64,000 nucleotides of DNA from Paenibacillus tianjinensis (GCF_017086365.1 NZ_CP070969.1:2790001-2854000); one strand, 5' to 3'. Numbered from the stretch's first letter, positions 44,756 to 54,111 are shown. Translations and numbers: made by a program. The notes: a model not told the origin generated them from the letters alone.

Positions 44756-44810
44756 AAATAGAACCAGCCTGCCAGGCTCAAACCTGGCAGGCTGGTTCTA
44801 TTTTTATATG
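44756..44810 (+). terminator. Strong terminator of the SMC-like operon
   Basis: A perfect 21-bp stem (44756-44776 with 44783-44803; core CCAGCCTGCCAGG) closes a 6-nt CTCAAA loop. The stem's 3' arm ends in T residues and is followed by TTATAT. Confidence 0.92.
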
Positions 44811-44918
44811 GATGTAATTTTAGATCATTCAGGAGACTATTAAATCATACTAGTGTTCCTCTTCGCATAGAATCTATTATCTATCTAATCAAGCAATAAC
44901 ACGGGCAGGGGGATTCAG

Positions 44919-46046
44919 ATGAATCGGAAGATTATCAAAATAACATTTATCGCCATGATGCTGAGTATGATGCTGCCGGTGCTGAGCTGGGCAAAACCGG
45001 CTGTACCGGAGCCTACGGAATCGTTCTACGTCAATGATTTTGCCAATGTAATTGACGTAAAGGCTGAGAACTATATGGTCAATTACGGAGTAAAGCTTCA
45101 CCAGGAGACCGGAACACAGGTCGTGCTGGTTACGGTTGATTCCACGGGCGGGGCTTCAATGGAAGAGTACGCGACCATGTTGTTCAACAGCTGGGGCATG
45201 GGTACAGCGGATAAGAACAATAGAGTCCTCCTGCTGCTCTCGATCAAAGATAATAAATATTGGGCACTGCAGGGAAACGGGCTAAAGAGCACCTTAACAG
45301 ATAACGTCTTGTCACAGATTCTCTCGGATTCACTCGAGCCGGACTTTGCGGACAAAAATTACGCCGCCGGTGCGCGGAAAACCTACGGAGCACTCATTGA
45401 ACGCCTGGGCGGGGTTTGGAAAGAGCCGCTCGGGAGCAGGAATTATGTGGCTGACAACGCCAGAGTCCTGCCTCAGGTAACCAGGCTGTATCTCAACCAG
45501 TCCAGTAACCTTTATAAAACAACGACCGGAAGCGGCATTTACATCGTAACAGTGAAGAATACCGGAGGCCGCAGCCTGCAGGATTACACCTACGCAAAAT
45601 TTGCATCCATACGTGCCGGTTCCAGGGATGTGCTGCTAGTGCTGGATATCGAAGGCGACAACTACCATGTGCTGCAGGGAAGAAATGTAGACAGGACGCT
45701 GACGAATGAGCTTATCAGAGGCATTCTGGATAAGGTGCTCGAACCGCAATTTGCCGGCAAAAATTACGCTGCCGGTGTCACAGCAACGGCAAATGAATTT
45801 TACAGCTTTTTTCTGGCCAGAGCAGATCACAGTCCGGAAATAGCTTCGGCAGCTTCCATGACAGCTTTTACAGCGGCAAACGACAATTCCATAAACACCG
45901 GAACGGATAGACCGGCAGTGTCAACAGCAGCTATATCGGTAACGAAGCCAGCCTCATTGAGTAAGGGACTGACGTTTCTCGCGCTTTCCATTATATTTAT
46001 CGTATTGATTGCAACGGTGGTGTCACGCCGCAACCAATATAACTAG
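44919..46046 (+). CDS. Membrane-anchored protein with two TPM domains (YgcG-like)
   Basis: This 375-residue protein has a signal peptide (about residues 1-26), two tandem TPM domains and a C-terminal membrane segment (about 345-367) followed by RRNQYN. Each TPM domain shows the same pattern: YVNDFANVI...TGTQVVLVTV...NYAAGARKTYGAL and YVADNARVL...TGSGIYIVTV...NYAAGVTATANEF. Two TPM domains in one chain is an internal duplication. TPM proteins act in the envelope, some as phosphatases or photosystem repair factors. It has its own terminator and no link to the SMC-like operon. Confidence 0.87.
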   Translation: MNRKIIKITFIAMMLSMMLPVLSWAKPAVPEPTESFYVNDFANVIDVKAENYMVNYGVKLHQETGTQVVLVTVDSTGGASMEEYATMLFNSWGMGTADKNNRVLLLLSIKDNKYWALQGNGLKSTLTDNVLSQILSDSLEPDFADKNYAAGARKTYGALIERLGGVWKEPLGSRNYVADNARVLPQVTRLYLNQSSNLYKTTTGSGIYIVTVKNTGGRSLQDYTYAKFASIRAGSRDVLLVLDIEGDNYHVLQGRNVDRTLTNELIRGILDKVLEPQFAGKNYAAGVTATANEFYSFFLARADHSPEIASAASMTAFTAANDNSINTGTDRPAVSTAAISVTKPASLSKGLTFLALSIIFIVLIATVVSRRNQYN

Positions 46047-46054
46047 AGCAGCAG

Positions 46055-46085
46055 AACCCTCTTTTCTAAGAGGGTTTTCTTTATT
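46055..46085 (+). terminator. Terminator after the TPM gene
   Basis: AACCCTCTT and AAGAGGGTT form a perfect 9-bp stem with a TTCT loop, followed by TTCTTTATTTT. Confidence 0.9.
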
Positions 46086-46208
46086 TTACTAGTTATGGAT
46101 CACAGAGTTAAAAAACTGAAACCTTTACTTCCGCGATATCGTCTATCATGGGAAGATATGATTCTATCATGATTTCCATTATATGCATCTCCAGGGAGGA
46201 AGAAAGAA

Positions 46209-47333
46209 GTGAGTACTTCATCATTACCCCAGCGTTCAGACGTACGAAAAAAGAAAAAACCTGTCCGTAAACGTAAGAAAAAAAGCTTTCTGCGCAGACT
46301 CACCAGAGTCTTCCTGTTCTTTATCGTGTTACTGGTTGCTGCCGGGGGCTGGCTGTATTTTGCACCTTCTGCCCATAATCTCCGTTATTTGATCGCAGAC
46401 ACATTGATAACGACACAACACCGCTATATGGCGAAATATATTATTGGTGAAGACGAGCTGAAGAATCGGGTAGCCGAGTACAATCAGCGTTTTGTACATA
46501 TGGGCGACGAGAAGGATACCCATACGATTGCAACCCCTGCACCTGAAGTTGAAGCAGAGAAGCCGCTGGTCGAGATTGAGAAGGTGTCAGGGACTAGTTA
46601 TACAGGTTATGTAATGACGGTCAACGATCCTACGAAGGTCCGGTTAGGTGTTCCGGGCAAAATCGGCTCTGGCGAGAAAGTATCCAGTATGGTCAAGCGT
46701 ACCGGGGCGATTGCCGGAGTGAACGGCGGAGGGTTTGCCGACCCGAACTGGAAGGGGAACGGGTTTAAACCGATCGGGCTGGTCATCTCACAGGGGAAAT
46801 TATTCTATAATGGCCTTGGCGGCAAGAAATCGACACAGATTGTCGGCCTGGACAAGCAGGGCAAAATGATTGCAGGAAACTATTCGCTGGAAGAGCTGAG
46901 TGAGCTTGGTGTGCAGGAAGCCGTATCTTTTCAGCCGCGGATTATTGTTAATGGCAAAGGATTAATCAAGAACGCAGCCGAAGGCTGGGGGATTGCACCA
47001 AGAACTGCGATGGGTCAGCGTGCGGATGGGGCGCTGTTGTTTGTTGTCATCGACGGCCGGCAGCCGGGCTACAGCATCGGTGCAAATCTCTACGATGTCC
47101 AGCAGATTATGCTGAAGCATGGAGCGGTAATTGCCGCGAATCTGGATGGCGGATCATCGACGGTACTGGTGAAAGACAATGAAATCGTTAATAAACCTTC
47201 TTCGCAATATGGAGAACGTTATCTGCCTACAGCATTTCTCGTCTTTGAGCATCCGGAGCAGGCACAGATTGCGAATATTTGGGAAGGGCTTGATCCTTCG
47301 CAGATCGATGCGGCCAAGAAGCGGACACAGTAA
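46209..47333 (+). CDS. Phosphodiester glycosidase family protein (NAGPA domain)
   Basis: This 374-residue protein has a very basic N-terminus (KKKKPVRKRKKKSFLRR), a membrane anchor (about residues 37-57) and an extracytoplasmic NAGPA domain. Landmarks are GAIAGVNGGGFADPNWKG, QPRIIVNGKG, APRTAMGQRADGALLFVVIDGRQ and NLDGGSSTVLV. The family cleaves phosphodiester-linked sugars, for example in wall teichoic acid or exopolysaccharide metabolism. GTG 46209 follows GGAGGAAGAAAG. It stands alone. Confidence 0.9.
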   Translation: MSTSSLPQRSDVRKKKKPVRKRKKKSFLRRLTRVFLFFIVLLVAAGGWLYFAPSAHNLRYLIADTLITTQHRYMAKYIIGEDELKNRVAEYNQRFVHMGDEKDTHTIATPAPEVEAEKPLVEIEKVSGTSYTGYVMTVNDPTKVRLGVPGKIGSGEKVSSMVKRTGAIAGVNGGGFADPNWKGNGFKPIGLVISQGKLFYNGLGGKKSTQIVGLDKQGKMIAGNYSLEELSELGVQEAVSFQPRIIVNGKGLIKNAAEGWGIAPRTAMGQRADGALLFVVIDGRQPGYSIGANLYDVQQIMLKHGAVIAANLDGGSSTVLVKDNEIVNKPSSQYGERYLPTAFLVFEHPEQAQIANIWEGLDPSQIDAAKKRTQ

Positions 47334-47440
47334 CAATAGATTTTAAGAGAGCAGTAGACGTAGTACAGCAAGTAAGGATATGCTAATAAAATAACTAGAT
47401 ACGCACAGGGCCACAGCCTTTGATTAGAGGGGGAACAGGA

Positions 47441-48373
47441 TTGACATTGCAGCAGCTCCGCTACGCCATTGAGATTGCGAACAGCGGCTCTATGAACGAA
47501 GCGGCCAAACGGCTTTTTGTGTCACAGCCCAGTCTCTCCAATGCCATCAAGGAACTGGAGAGCGAGCTGGGAATCACGATTTTTGAACGGACCAACCGGG
47601 GAATCAGCATTTCAGCGGAAGGCATGGAGTTCTTGGGCTATGCAAGGCAGATTATCGAGCAGACCGAGTTCATGGAGAACCGGTATACCGGCAAGAAACG
47701 CAGCCCGGTTTATTTTTCCGTGTCCACCCAGCATTATGCTTTTGTCGTCGATGCTTTTGTGCGTCTGATGAAGGAACGCAATGTGTCGGAATATAATTTC
47801 AGCCTGCGTGAGACACAGACCTACGAAGTTATCGAGGATGTGCGGACCCTGCGCAGTGATCTCGGGATTTTGTATATCAACGAAAGCAACTATAAGGTAA
47901 TGAATAAGCTGTTCAGCGACGGGAACCTCAAATTCACCCCGCTGTTCAACACGAATCCACATGTCTATGTGAGAGCAGGACATCCGCTGGCCGCCAAGGA
48001 GACCCTTATCCTGGACGACATCCTCCCTTATCCGTATATTACCTTTGAGCAGGGAGACAACAATTCTTTGCACTATTCAGAAGAAATGCTTAGCTTCACC
48101 CAGATTGAGAAGAATATAAAGGTAACCGACCGGGCAACACTTACGAACCTGCTGCTAGGCACCGATTCCTATACAATAGGCACTGGAATCATGGCTTCTG
48201 AGCTGAACGGCAACGGCCTAGTGACCATACCTTATGACAGCAATGAAGTGTTTACCGTCGGCTGGATTACTCACAAGGACCGCAAACCTAGTGAAATCAT
48301 GTCGAGTTATATCGAACTATTAAATGATCTGGTCGCAAGCAGTTGCTTCGACTTGAATCAATTCTTACTATAA
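47441..48373 (+). CDS. LysR family regulator (CysB/MetR-like)
   Basis: This 310-residue LysR protein has an HTH in residues 1-60 (MNEAAKRLFVSQPSLSNAIKELE) and an effector domain. TTG 47441 is 7 nt after GAGGGGG. It is 15 bp upstream of a cobalamin-independent methionine synthase-like gene in the same direction, so it is probably co-transcribed and controls methionine or sulfur metabolism. The effector residues cannot be identified by eye. Confidence 0.88.
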   Translation: MTLQQLRYAIEIANSGSMNEAAKRLFVSQPSLSNAIKELESELGITIFERTNRGISISAEGMEFLGYARQIIEQTEFMENRYTGKKRSPVYFSVSTQHYAFVVDAFVRLMKERNVSEYNFSLRETQTYEVIEDVRTLRSDLGILYINESNYKVMNKLFSDGNLKFTPLFNTNPHVYVRAGHPLAAKETLILDDILPYPYITFEQGDNNSLHYSEEMLSFTQIEKNIKVTDRATLTNLLLGTDSYTIGTGIMASELNGNGLVTIPYDSNEVFTVGWITHKDRKPSEIMSSYIELLNDLVASSCFDLNQFLL

Positions 48374-48388
48374 CAGCAGGAGGGACGT

Positions 48389-49504
48389 ATGATCAGTCCA
48401 ATAACCGGTTCCGCCAGAAATGCACCGCCCTTTCGTTATGACATCATCGGCAGCTTCCTGCGCAGTGACGAAATTAAGGCAGCCCGCAGCAGGTATGAAC
48501 AGGGCGAGATTACAGCTATACAGCTTCACGAAATAGAGAATAAGGAGATTGCTGAACTGCTGAAGCATGAAAAGGCGTTGGGCCTCAAGGCGGTTACCGA
48601 TGGGGAATTCCGCCGTTCGTGGTGGCATCTTGATTTCTTCCTGGGGATTAAAGGGACTCAAAAAATCATCCTCAATCAAAGCAGCGGCTCCAAGGAAAGT
48701 ACTCAGCGGGCTGAGAGCTTTAAGATTACCGGCAAAATCGCGTTTGAAGATCATCCGATGATTGCCCATTTTACGCAGCTGCAGGAGATGGCAGGAGATA
48801 CGCTGGCCAAAATGACGATCCCAGCCCCATCCTTGTTCCACTTCGTGCAGGATTATAACGGGAATGAAATATATCCCGATCAGCAGCTGCTGTATCAGGA
48901 CATTATTACTGTATATAAGGCTGCTATTCAAGCCTTCTATGATGCAGGGTGCCGTTACCTGCAGCTGGATGATACCACCTGGGGTACGCTTTCCAGCGGC
49001 AGACACCGGGCCCATCTTCGCAGCAGGGGAGTCGACCCGGAGCAGCTTGCTAAGGATTATGTGCGCCTCATTAACGAGAGTATTGCCGGCAGACCTGAGG
49101 ATATGACGATCGCGCTGCATGTGTGCCGCGGCAACTTCCGGTCTACCTGGTTTGCTGCAGGCGGCTATGAGCCGGTTGCCGAAGTGTTGTTCGGCGAGAC
49201 TCAGGTCGATGCCTTTTTCCTTGAATATGACAATGAACGTTCTGGAGACTTCGCCCCGCTGCGGTTTATCCGTGACCAATTTGTAGTGCTTGGCCTGGTT
49301 ACCACCAAACATGGGGGACTAGAGAGCAAGGAGCAGCTAAAGCTGCGGATTGCCGAAGCGGCCCAATATGTGAATATCGAGAAGCTGTGCCTCAGCCCGC
49401 AATGCGGTTTTGCTTCGACGGAGGAAGGGAACATCCTGACGGAGGAAGAGCAGTGGGATAAGATCCGGCTGGTCGTTGAGACGGCGAATGAAGTTTGGGT
49501 TTAG
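48389..49504 (+). CDS. MetE C-terminal-like methyltransferase (YxjG/YxjH family)
   Basis: This 371-residue TIM barrel corresponds to the catalytic half of cobalamin-independent methionine synthase. Zinc-site features are visible: LHVCRGNFRS (His and Cys), a Glu in FFLEYDNERSG, and the distal Cys in LCLSPQCGFAS. YxjG/YxjH proteins in Bacillus belong to the S-box regulon and help in methionine salvage. Here a LysR gene precedes it instead, and no S-box leader was seen. AGGAGGG precedes ATG 48389. Confidence 0.9.
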   Translation: MISPITGSARNAPPFRYDIIGSFLRSDEIKAARSRYEQGEITAIQLHEIENKEIAELLKHEKALGLKAVTDGEFRRSWWHLDFFLGIKGTQKIILNQSSGSKESTQRAESFKITGKIAFEDHPMIAHFTQLQEMAGDTLAKMTIPAPSLFHFVQDYNGNEIYPDQQLLYQDIITVYKAAIQAFYDAGCRYLQLDDTTWGTLSSGRHRAHLRSRGVDPEQLAKDYVRLINESIAGRPEDMTIALHVCRGNFRSTWFAAGGYEPVAEVLFGETQVDAFFLEYDNERSGDFAPLRFIRDQFVVLGLVTTKHGGLESKEQLKLRIAEAAQYVNIEKLCLSPQCGFASTEEGNILTEEEQWDKIRLVVETANEVWV

Positions 49505-49562
49505 TTCTGTTATATAGATTGAATTGGGATATTTTTATTTGGGGTTTGGCCGTGACTACAGT

Positions 49563-49679
49563 GAATGTTTGGACTTCCGGCCGCTGTTGTCGTAAGTATT
49601 TCTTGATTTATACCGCTGCAAGCGGTTGAAATCCAGAGACAAAGGCGGACGCTGGCGCTCCTCCAGTTCCAAAATTCCC
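49563..49679 (-). repeat. Structured dispersed repeat, copy B (inverted)
   Basis: Read on the minus strand, this segment matches copy A at 24072-24188: TTTTGGAACTG-AGGAGCG, AGCGTCCGCCTTT, TGGATTTC, CAAGAAAT, and the end ACAGCGGCCGGAAGTCCAAA. The inner hairpin is kept with a changed loop (CCGC-TTGCA-GCGG), while the long stem of copy A is degraded here. It lies in a 375-bp gap with no gene; nothing else is seen in the gap apart from the ribosome binding site of the next gene. Confidence 0.75.
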
Positions 49680-49879
49680 TTCCGTCACTTCTCCCTAAAT
49701 ATTTATTGTCAAGTTCAATCTATATAATTTGTGTGGCAGGGCAGATTTCAAGCAGTCTTATGACTTCGCCATCTATTCATTCTAATAGCCTAATGATCAT
49801 CTTGCCTCCCGGCCTTATCCTAAAGACCGTCATTTACATAAAGTTCCAAATGGGATATTGTTCTAGCAGGGGGGATGAC

Positions 49880-50236
49880 ATGGAACCGTTTGTTGATGAG
49901 CATGCTGTTCGCAATACTAAGACTAGAAGATTCAGGAATGTTCTAATCGTGATTGGCTTATTGCTGGTGGCACTTGCTGTATTGAATCCGACTAGAGAGG
50001 ACTTTTCCGATTTTGCTGCGAATGACTTGCATGACAAGCTGGGGGGCTGGTTGCCGGGCGGGGCTACAGATTTGCTGGCCAGACCGTTGCTGAACTCGAT
50101 TGCAGAAAGGGATAATTATATCTTGTTCTCTGTTTACAGTATCCCGGACATCAAAGACGGTAAAACATTTATTTCAGATATTCAGGCGGAGAAGAAGTAC
50201 TTAGGACTATTCAAAAGATTCTTCTTCGAACTTTAA
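49880..50236 (+). CDS. Small membrane-anchored protein (DUF4359-like)
   Basis: This 118-residue protein has one N-terminal membrane helix (about residues 21-38, VLIVIGLLLVALAVLN) followed by NPTREDFSDFAANDL and a short extracytoplasmic domain (ERDNYILFSVYSIPD). The NP-x6-F pattern after the helix recalls DUF4359 proteins. ATG 49880 follows GGGGGGATG; upstream in-frame starts lack a ribosome binding site. Function unknown; it precedes the lysS T-box. Confidence 0.72.
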   Translation: MEPFVDEHAVRNTKTRRFRNVLIVIGLLLVALAVLNPTREDFSDFAANDLHDKLGGWLPGGATDLLARPLLNSIAERDNYILFSVYSIPDIKDGKTFISDIQAEKKYLGLFKRFFFEL

Positions 50237-50294
50237 CTTGAAAAGCCCGGAAAACCATGTTTAAATAATGTTAATTGATTTGAATTGAATATGA

Positions 50295-50592
50295 AAAGCG
50301 ATGACGAGAAGAGTACTTAAGATAACGTTGTTCCCAGAGAGCTCCTAGGTGGTGAGATGGAGCAGCAATGTGCTTAACGAATAAAGTCTCCGAGCTGCAT
50401 ACGGAATTGGGGAAGTAATATAGCTCAAGGATGGTATGACGGGATCTCCCGTTACAGAGATAGGGTATAAGCGTAATGGCCGTACCCGAAGAGGCGGGCC
50501 TGGCAACATGACCGCGAACAGAGGTGGTACCACGACGCTATTCATAGCTCTCGTCCTCAAGATAACAATCTTGAGGGCGGGAGCTTTTTTTG
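50295..50592 (+). promoter_or_regulatory. T-box leader, lysyl-tRNA responsive
   Basis: Stem I elements AGAGAGCTCC and GGTGGTGAGATGGAGC are followed by GAAT-AAA-GTCTC, giving specifier AAA (50383-50385), a Lys codon. The T-box AGAGGTGGTACCACG ends at 50534. The terminator is the stem at about 50547-50585 with GCTC...GAGC ends and a T run. It controls the class I LysRS gene immediately downstream. Lysine T-boxes are rare and are mainly known in front of class I lysS in Bacillus cereus-type bacteria. Confidence 0.92.
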
Positions 50593-50625
50593 CTTTTCCA
50601 ATACTATAAACAGAGGAGCATTAAC

Positions 50626-52224
50626 ATGCATTGGGCACAAAAATACGCAAACAATTTAATCCAAAACCATCCTGAACGACAGACCTTTGTATGCGCATCA
50701 GGGATTAGCCCGTCGGGTTCGGTGCATATCGGAAACTTTCGGGAGATCGTCACGACATACTTCGTCACGCAGGCACTCCGGAAATCCGGCAAAGAGGTAC
50801 GGTTTATTTTCTCATGGGATGATTTCGACCGGTTCCGCAAGGTTCCTGCTCAGCTTGATCCTTCTTTTGAACAATATATCGGCTTGCCTTATACCAAGGT
50901 ACCTTGTCCCTGCGGAAGTCATGCCTCCTATGCGGAGCACTATGAACAGGAATTTGAACATGCGCTGGCTGCCTTCGGAATTGTTCCCGAGTTCATTTAT
51001 CAGAGCCGCGAGTATCAATCGCTCCGGTATAATCCGGCTATTCTGCATGCGCTGCGCAATAGAGCAGAAATTTACGACATTCTGATGATGTTCAAAACAG
51101 GAAAAGCAACGGAGGACGCACGGGCTGCCTTTTATCCGGTACAAGTGTACTGTGAGCGCTGCGGGAAGGATACGACCAGTGTCCATGCTTTTGACGAAGA
51201 CTCAGAAAACCTGATCTATAGCTGCAAATGCGGCTGTTATAATACACTGTACGTTCCAAAGGCGGCGAATATCAAATTACACTGGAAAATCGACTGGCCG
51301 ATGCGCTGGGGAATGGAGCAGGTTGTGTTCGAGCCGGGAGGCCGGGATCACTCCTCCGAAACGGGCAGCTATAATGTCGCTAAGGTTATCTCGGAGAGAA
51401 TCTTCGGGAATCCGCCGCCTTATTACGTTCCCTATGAATTCATCAGCATCAAAGGCAGCCATGCCAAAATGTCCAGCTCTTCCGGCCATAATTACACACC
51501 TGCGGATCTGCTCGAGGTGTACGGGCCGGAGCCGATCATGTTCCTGTTTGCCAAATATCATCCGAATACCGCTTTTAGTATCGGGCTTGATGAGGATGTT
51601 CTGCGTAATTACACGGAATTCGAAAGATACCGCAAAGCATATGACGCCGGAACGTTGACTGACAATGATTTAAGCGCAGCGATGGAGCTTTCACTTATGA
51701 AGGATACAGAGCCTCATGCACCCAGCTTTAGTCAGGTATCCAGTCTGCTGCCGCTAATTAATTTTGACAACAGAGTGCTGCAGGAGCTGCTTCGGCAAGG
51801 CGGTGAGGATTACTCTGAGGAGATCATTCAGCAAACGGCAGCACGGGCCGGGCACTGGATTAGACAGTTTGTTCCACAGAGGCTAGTTACGGTAAACGAA
51901 AACCCGGACATAGCTTTGTATCATACGCTTGAAGCTGTTGAGCAGGAGTGGATAAACGCTTTTTGCGGCTTGTTGAGAGAAGAAAAAATAGAGGAAGAGG
52001 AACTCATGAGACGAGTTTACGCTATTTGTCACCATGATGACAAAAAGATGATGAGAAGCAATCAGAAACGCCTGTTTGCCTTGATATACCAGCTTGTTCT
52101 GCATCAGTCGGAAGGGCCGAGGATTCCTGCTCTGATCCAGGCTGTAGGAACGGAACCTCTGCTCCGTCTACTGGACTTTACGGGATCGTCCCGGGAGAGG
52201 TATAATAGAACGGACTGTTTATAA
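50626..52224 (+). CDS. lysS: Lysyl-tRNA synthetase, class I
   Basis: This 532-residue class I enzyme has the HIGH-like motif PSGSVHIGNFRE near residue 30, a zinc-type Cys cluster (CPCGSH; CERCGKD; CKCGC) and the KMSKS-like motif HAKMSSSSG near residue 285. It charges tRNA-Lys and is unrelated to the usual bacterial class II LysRS. ATG 50626 follows AGAGGAG. The T-box upstream ties its expression to uncharged tRNA-Lys, which suggests a stress or stationary-phase back-up role next to a class II enzyme elsewhere (inference). Confidence 0.95.
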   Translation: MHWAQKYANNLIQNHPERQTFVCASGISPSGSVHIGNFREIVTTYFVTQALRKSGKEVRFIFSWDDFDRFRKVPAQLDPSFEQYIGLPYTKVPCPCGSHASYAEHYEQEFEHALAAFGIVPEFIYQSREYQSLRYNPAILHALRNRAEIYDILMMFKTGKATEDARAAFYPVQVYCERCGKDTTSVHAFDEDSENLIYSCKCGCYNTLYVPKAANIKLHWKIDWPMRWGMEQVVFEPGGRDHSSETGSYNVAKVISERIFGNPPPYYVPYEFISIKGSHAKMSSSSGHNYTPADLLEVYGPEPIMFLFAKYHPNTAFSIGLDEDVLRNYTEFERYRKAYDAGTLTDNDLSAAMELSLMKDTEPHAPSFSQVSSLLPLINFDNRVLQELLRQGGEDYSEEIIQQTAARAGHWIRQFVPQRLVTVNENPDIALYHTLEAVEQEWINAFCGLLREEKIEEEELMRRVYAICHHDDKKMMRSNQKRLFALIYQLVLHQSEGPRIPALIQAVGTEPLLRLLDFTGSSRERYNRTDCL

Positions 52225-52251
52225 TTAATGTTGGAAAGTGAGCGGAACACT

Positions 52252-52971
52252 ATGGGTCGTAAATGGAATAATATTAAAGAAAAGAAAGCATCCAAGGATG
52301 CCAATACTAGTAAGATCTATGCCAAGTTTGGTGTTGAGATTTATGTAGCAGCCAAGAAAGGCGAGCCGGATCCGGAGTCGAACCGTGCACTTAAGGTCGT
52401 TCTGGAGCGTGCCAAAACCTATAATGTACCTAAAGCTATCATCGACCGGGCGCTGGAAAAAGCCAAAGGCAGCGGCGACGAAAACTATGTTGAGCTGCGT
52501 TATGAAGGCTTCGGTCCAAGCGGTTCGATGATCATCATCGATGCATTGACCAATAATGTGAATCGTACAGCGCCGCTAGTGCGTTCCGCATTCAGCAAAA
52601 ACGGCGGAAACATGGGCGTCAGCGGTTCGGTAACGTATATGTTTGATACCACAGCCGTTATCGGTTTGGAAGGCAAGTCTGCCGAGGAAGTTATGGAATT
52701 GCTGATTGAAGCAGACGTAGATGTGCGAGATGTGCTGGAAGAGGACGAGTCGGTTATCGTTTATGCCGAGCCTGACCAGTTCCATGCCGTTCAGGAAGTC
52801 CTGCGCGGAGCCGGTATCACCGACTTCACTGTAGCAGAGCTGACAATGCTTCCGCAGAACTATGTAACCCTTCCGGAAGATGCCCAAGTCCAGTTCGAGA
52901 AGCTGATCGACGCTCTGGAAGAACTCGATGATGTACAGCAGGTATATCACAACATCGATTCCGAAGAATAG
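52252..52971 (+). CDS. yebC: YebC/PmpR family protein
   Basis: This 239-residue protein starts [17 protein letters not shown] and carries [20 protein letters not shown] and RYEGFGPSG, clear YebC (TACO1) landmarks. The family was long described as transcriptional regulators; recent work links YebC proteins to translation of proline-rich stretches. ATG 52252 is chosen over an upstream ATG because all family members begin at this Met. It is 27 bp after lysS, so it may be co-transcribed from the T-box promoter. Confidence 0.94.
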   Translation: MGRKWNNIKEKKASKDANTSKIYAKFGVEIYVAAKKGEPDPESNRALKVVLERAKTYNVPKAIIDRALEKAKGSGDENYVELRYEGFGPSGSMIIIDALTNNVNRTAPLVRSAFSKNGGNMGVSGSVTYMFDTTAVIGLEGKSAEEVMELLIEADVDVRDVLEEDESVIVYAEPDQFHAVQEVLRGAGITDFTVAELTMLPQNYVTLPEDAQVQFEKLIDALEELDDVQQVYHNIDSEE

Positions 52972-53042
52972 AGAGAATAATTCCGGCTGCGGATTGCCAC
53001 AATAAGCTGAACCATTAAGTTTACACTTAAGGAGGCAGCACA

Positions 53043-53222
53043 GTGACAAATGACTATAAACCGGACAAGAACCTGATCAACACCGTCGAGGAGCTGGACC
53101 AAACGCCGGTTACCAGCCAGCAGGCCCAGCAAATGGAGCAGAAGAAGCTCGATGTCCGCAAGGAAGCTCTGATGGATGATAAGACGACTTATAAGAAGAA
53201 TGAACAGAACACTTATAAGTGA
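53043..53222 (+). CDS. Small acidic/basic mixed-charge protein, 59 aa
   Basis: A short gene starts at GTG 53043, 8 nt after AAGGAGG, and runs to TGA before a terminator. The product is hydrophilic, with a Gln-rich middle (TSQQAQQMEQKK) and repeated KTTYKK/NTYK ends. No membrane segment or known motif is seen. Ribosome binding site, position between yebC and a terminator, and an uninterrupted frame support it. Function unknown. Confidence 0.65.
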   Translation: MTNDYKPDKNLINTVEELDQTPVTSQQAQQMEQKKLDVRKEALMDDKTTYKKNEQNTYK

Positions 53223-53248
53223 CACTTCCGCTATAGAGGGAGTAAGAG

Positions 53249-53279
53249 AGCGGCAGGAGATGATCCTGCTGCTTTTTTA
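53249..53279 (+). terminator. Terminator after the yebC unit
   Basis: AGCGGCAGGA pairs with TCCTGCTGCT (G-U pair) and is followed by TTTTTT. Confidence 0.85.
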
Positions 53280-53318
53280 TTGAGGCGGGAAAATACATAG
53301 CAGGGGGATTTAACAAGT

Positions 53319-54083
53319 ATGGACCATATAAGTACAGGAATGATCATCGTTCTGGTGGTTTGCGGTTTTTTGGCGGGATTCATAGATTCTGTAGTAGGAG
53401 GCGGAGGGCTGATCTCAATTCCGGCCTTGCTGTCCGCAGGCATTCCCCTTCATCTGCTGCTTGGCAGCAACAAATTGGCCGGGACGATGTGTTCGTTTAC
53501 AAGCACCGCTTCGTTTGTCCGTTCGGGGAAAATCAACTTTCAGCTGCTGAAGCTGCTCATTCCCTTTTCAATTATCGGGGCGGTGGCAGGCTCCTTTACG
53601 GTTAGGCAGGTACCCTCAGAGTTTCTGAAGCCGCTCGTCATTGTGATGCTGGTTGTAATTACGATCTATACCTTATTCAAAAGGTCGTGGGGAGATGTGT
53701 CCACGTTCTCCGGCAGCAGTAAAAAAACACGTCTGATCGGCGTTATGGTGGCGTTCGTAATCGGGTTTTATGACGGATTTTTTGGTCCGGGCACCGGATC
53801 CTTTCTGATCTTTGCTTTTCTGATGCTGGGTTTTGAATTTGTAACTGCTGCCGGCAATGCCAAGGTTCTGAACTTTGCCAGCAATATTTCCAGTCTGCTC
53901 ACATTTATCGCGCTTGGTTCTGTCAGCTTTTATTATGGTCTGCTGCTGGGTGTGCCAATGGTAGCTGGTGCGGTTATTGGCTCTAAGGTAGCGATCCGCA
54001 AGGGAGCAGGCTATATCCGGCCGCTGTTCATCACAGTGACTGTGATCTTGATCGGCAAGCAAATTTGGGATACGATGCACTAA
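53319..54083 (+). CDS. TauE/SafE (TSUP) family membrane transporter
   Basis: This 254-residue protein has about seven or eight membrane segments and the two internal half-repeats of the family: GFLAGFIDSVVGGGGLISIPALL and GFYDGFFGPGTGSFLIFAF. Relatives export sulfite, sulfoacetate or other organosulfur anions. Substrate not predictable here. AGGGGGAT precedes ATG 53319. The following GNAT gene is 28 bp away. Confidence 0.92.
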   Translation: MDHISTGMIIVLVVCGFLAGFIDSVVGGGGLISIPALLSAGIPLHLLLGSNKLAGTMCSFTSTASFVRSGKINFQLLKLLIPFSIIGAVAGSFTVRQVPSEFLKPLVIVMLVVITIYTLFKRSWGDVSTFSGSSKKTRLIGVMVAFVIGFYDGFFGPGTGSFLIFAFLMLGFEFVTAAGNAKVLNFASNISSLLTFIALGSVSFYYGLLLGVPMVAGAVIGSKVAIRKGAGYIRPLFITVTVILIGKQIWDTMH

Positions 54084-54111
54084 AGACACACTAGCTGAGG
54101 TGATGGATAGA

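Noticed and set aside
44919..46046. JetD-like fourth gene of the SMC-type operon
   Set aside because: The product is a secreted, membrane-anchored TPM-domain protein, and a 21-bp terminator hairpin separates it from the operon.
48374..48388. S-box (SAM) riboswitch before the YxjG-like gene
   Set aside because: Only 15 bp separate it from the LysR gene, and no S-box sequence is seen before the LysR gene either.
48368..49312. Long antisense frame (314 codons) opposite the MetE-like gene
   Set aside because: It is a mirror of a GC-biased gene, has no recognisable motif or ribosome binding site, and the sense protein is clearly conserved.
49706..49879. N-terminal extension of the 118-aa membrane-anchored protein
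   Set aside because: The upstream in-frame residues look non-coding, and the strong ribosome binding site is just before ATG 49880.
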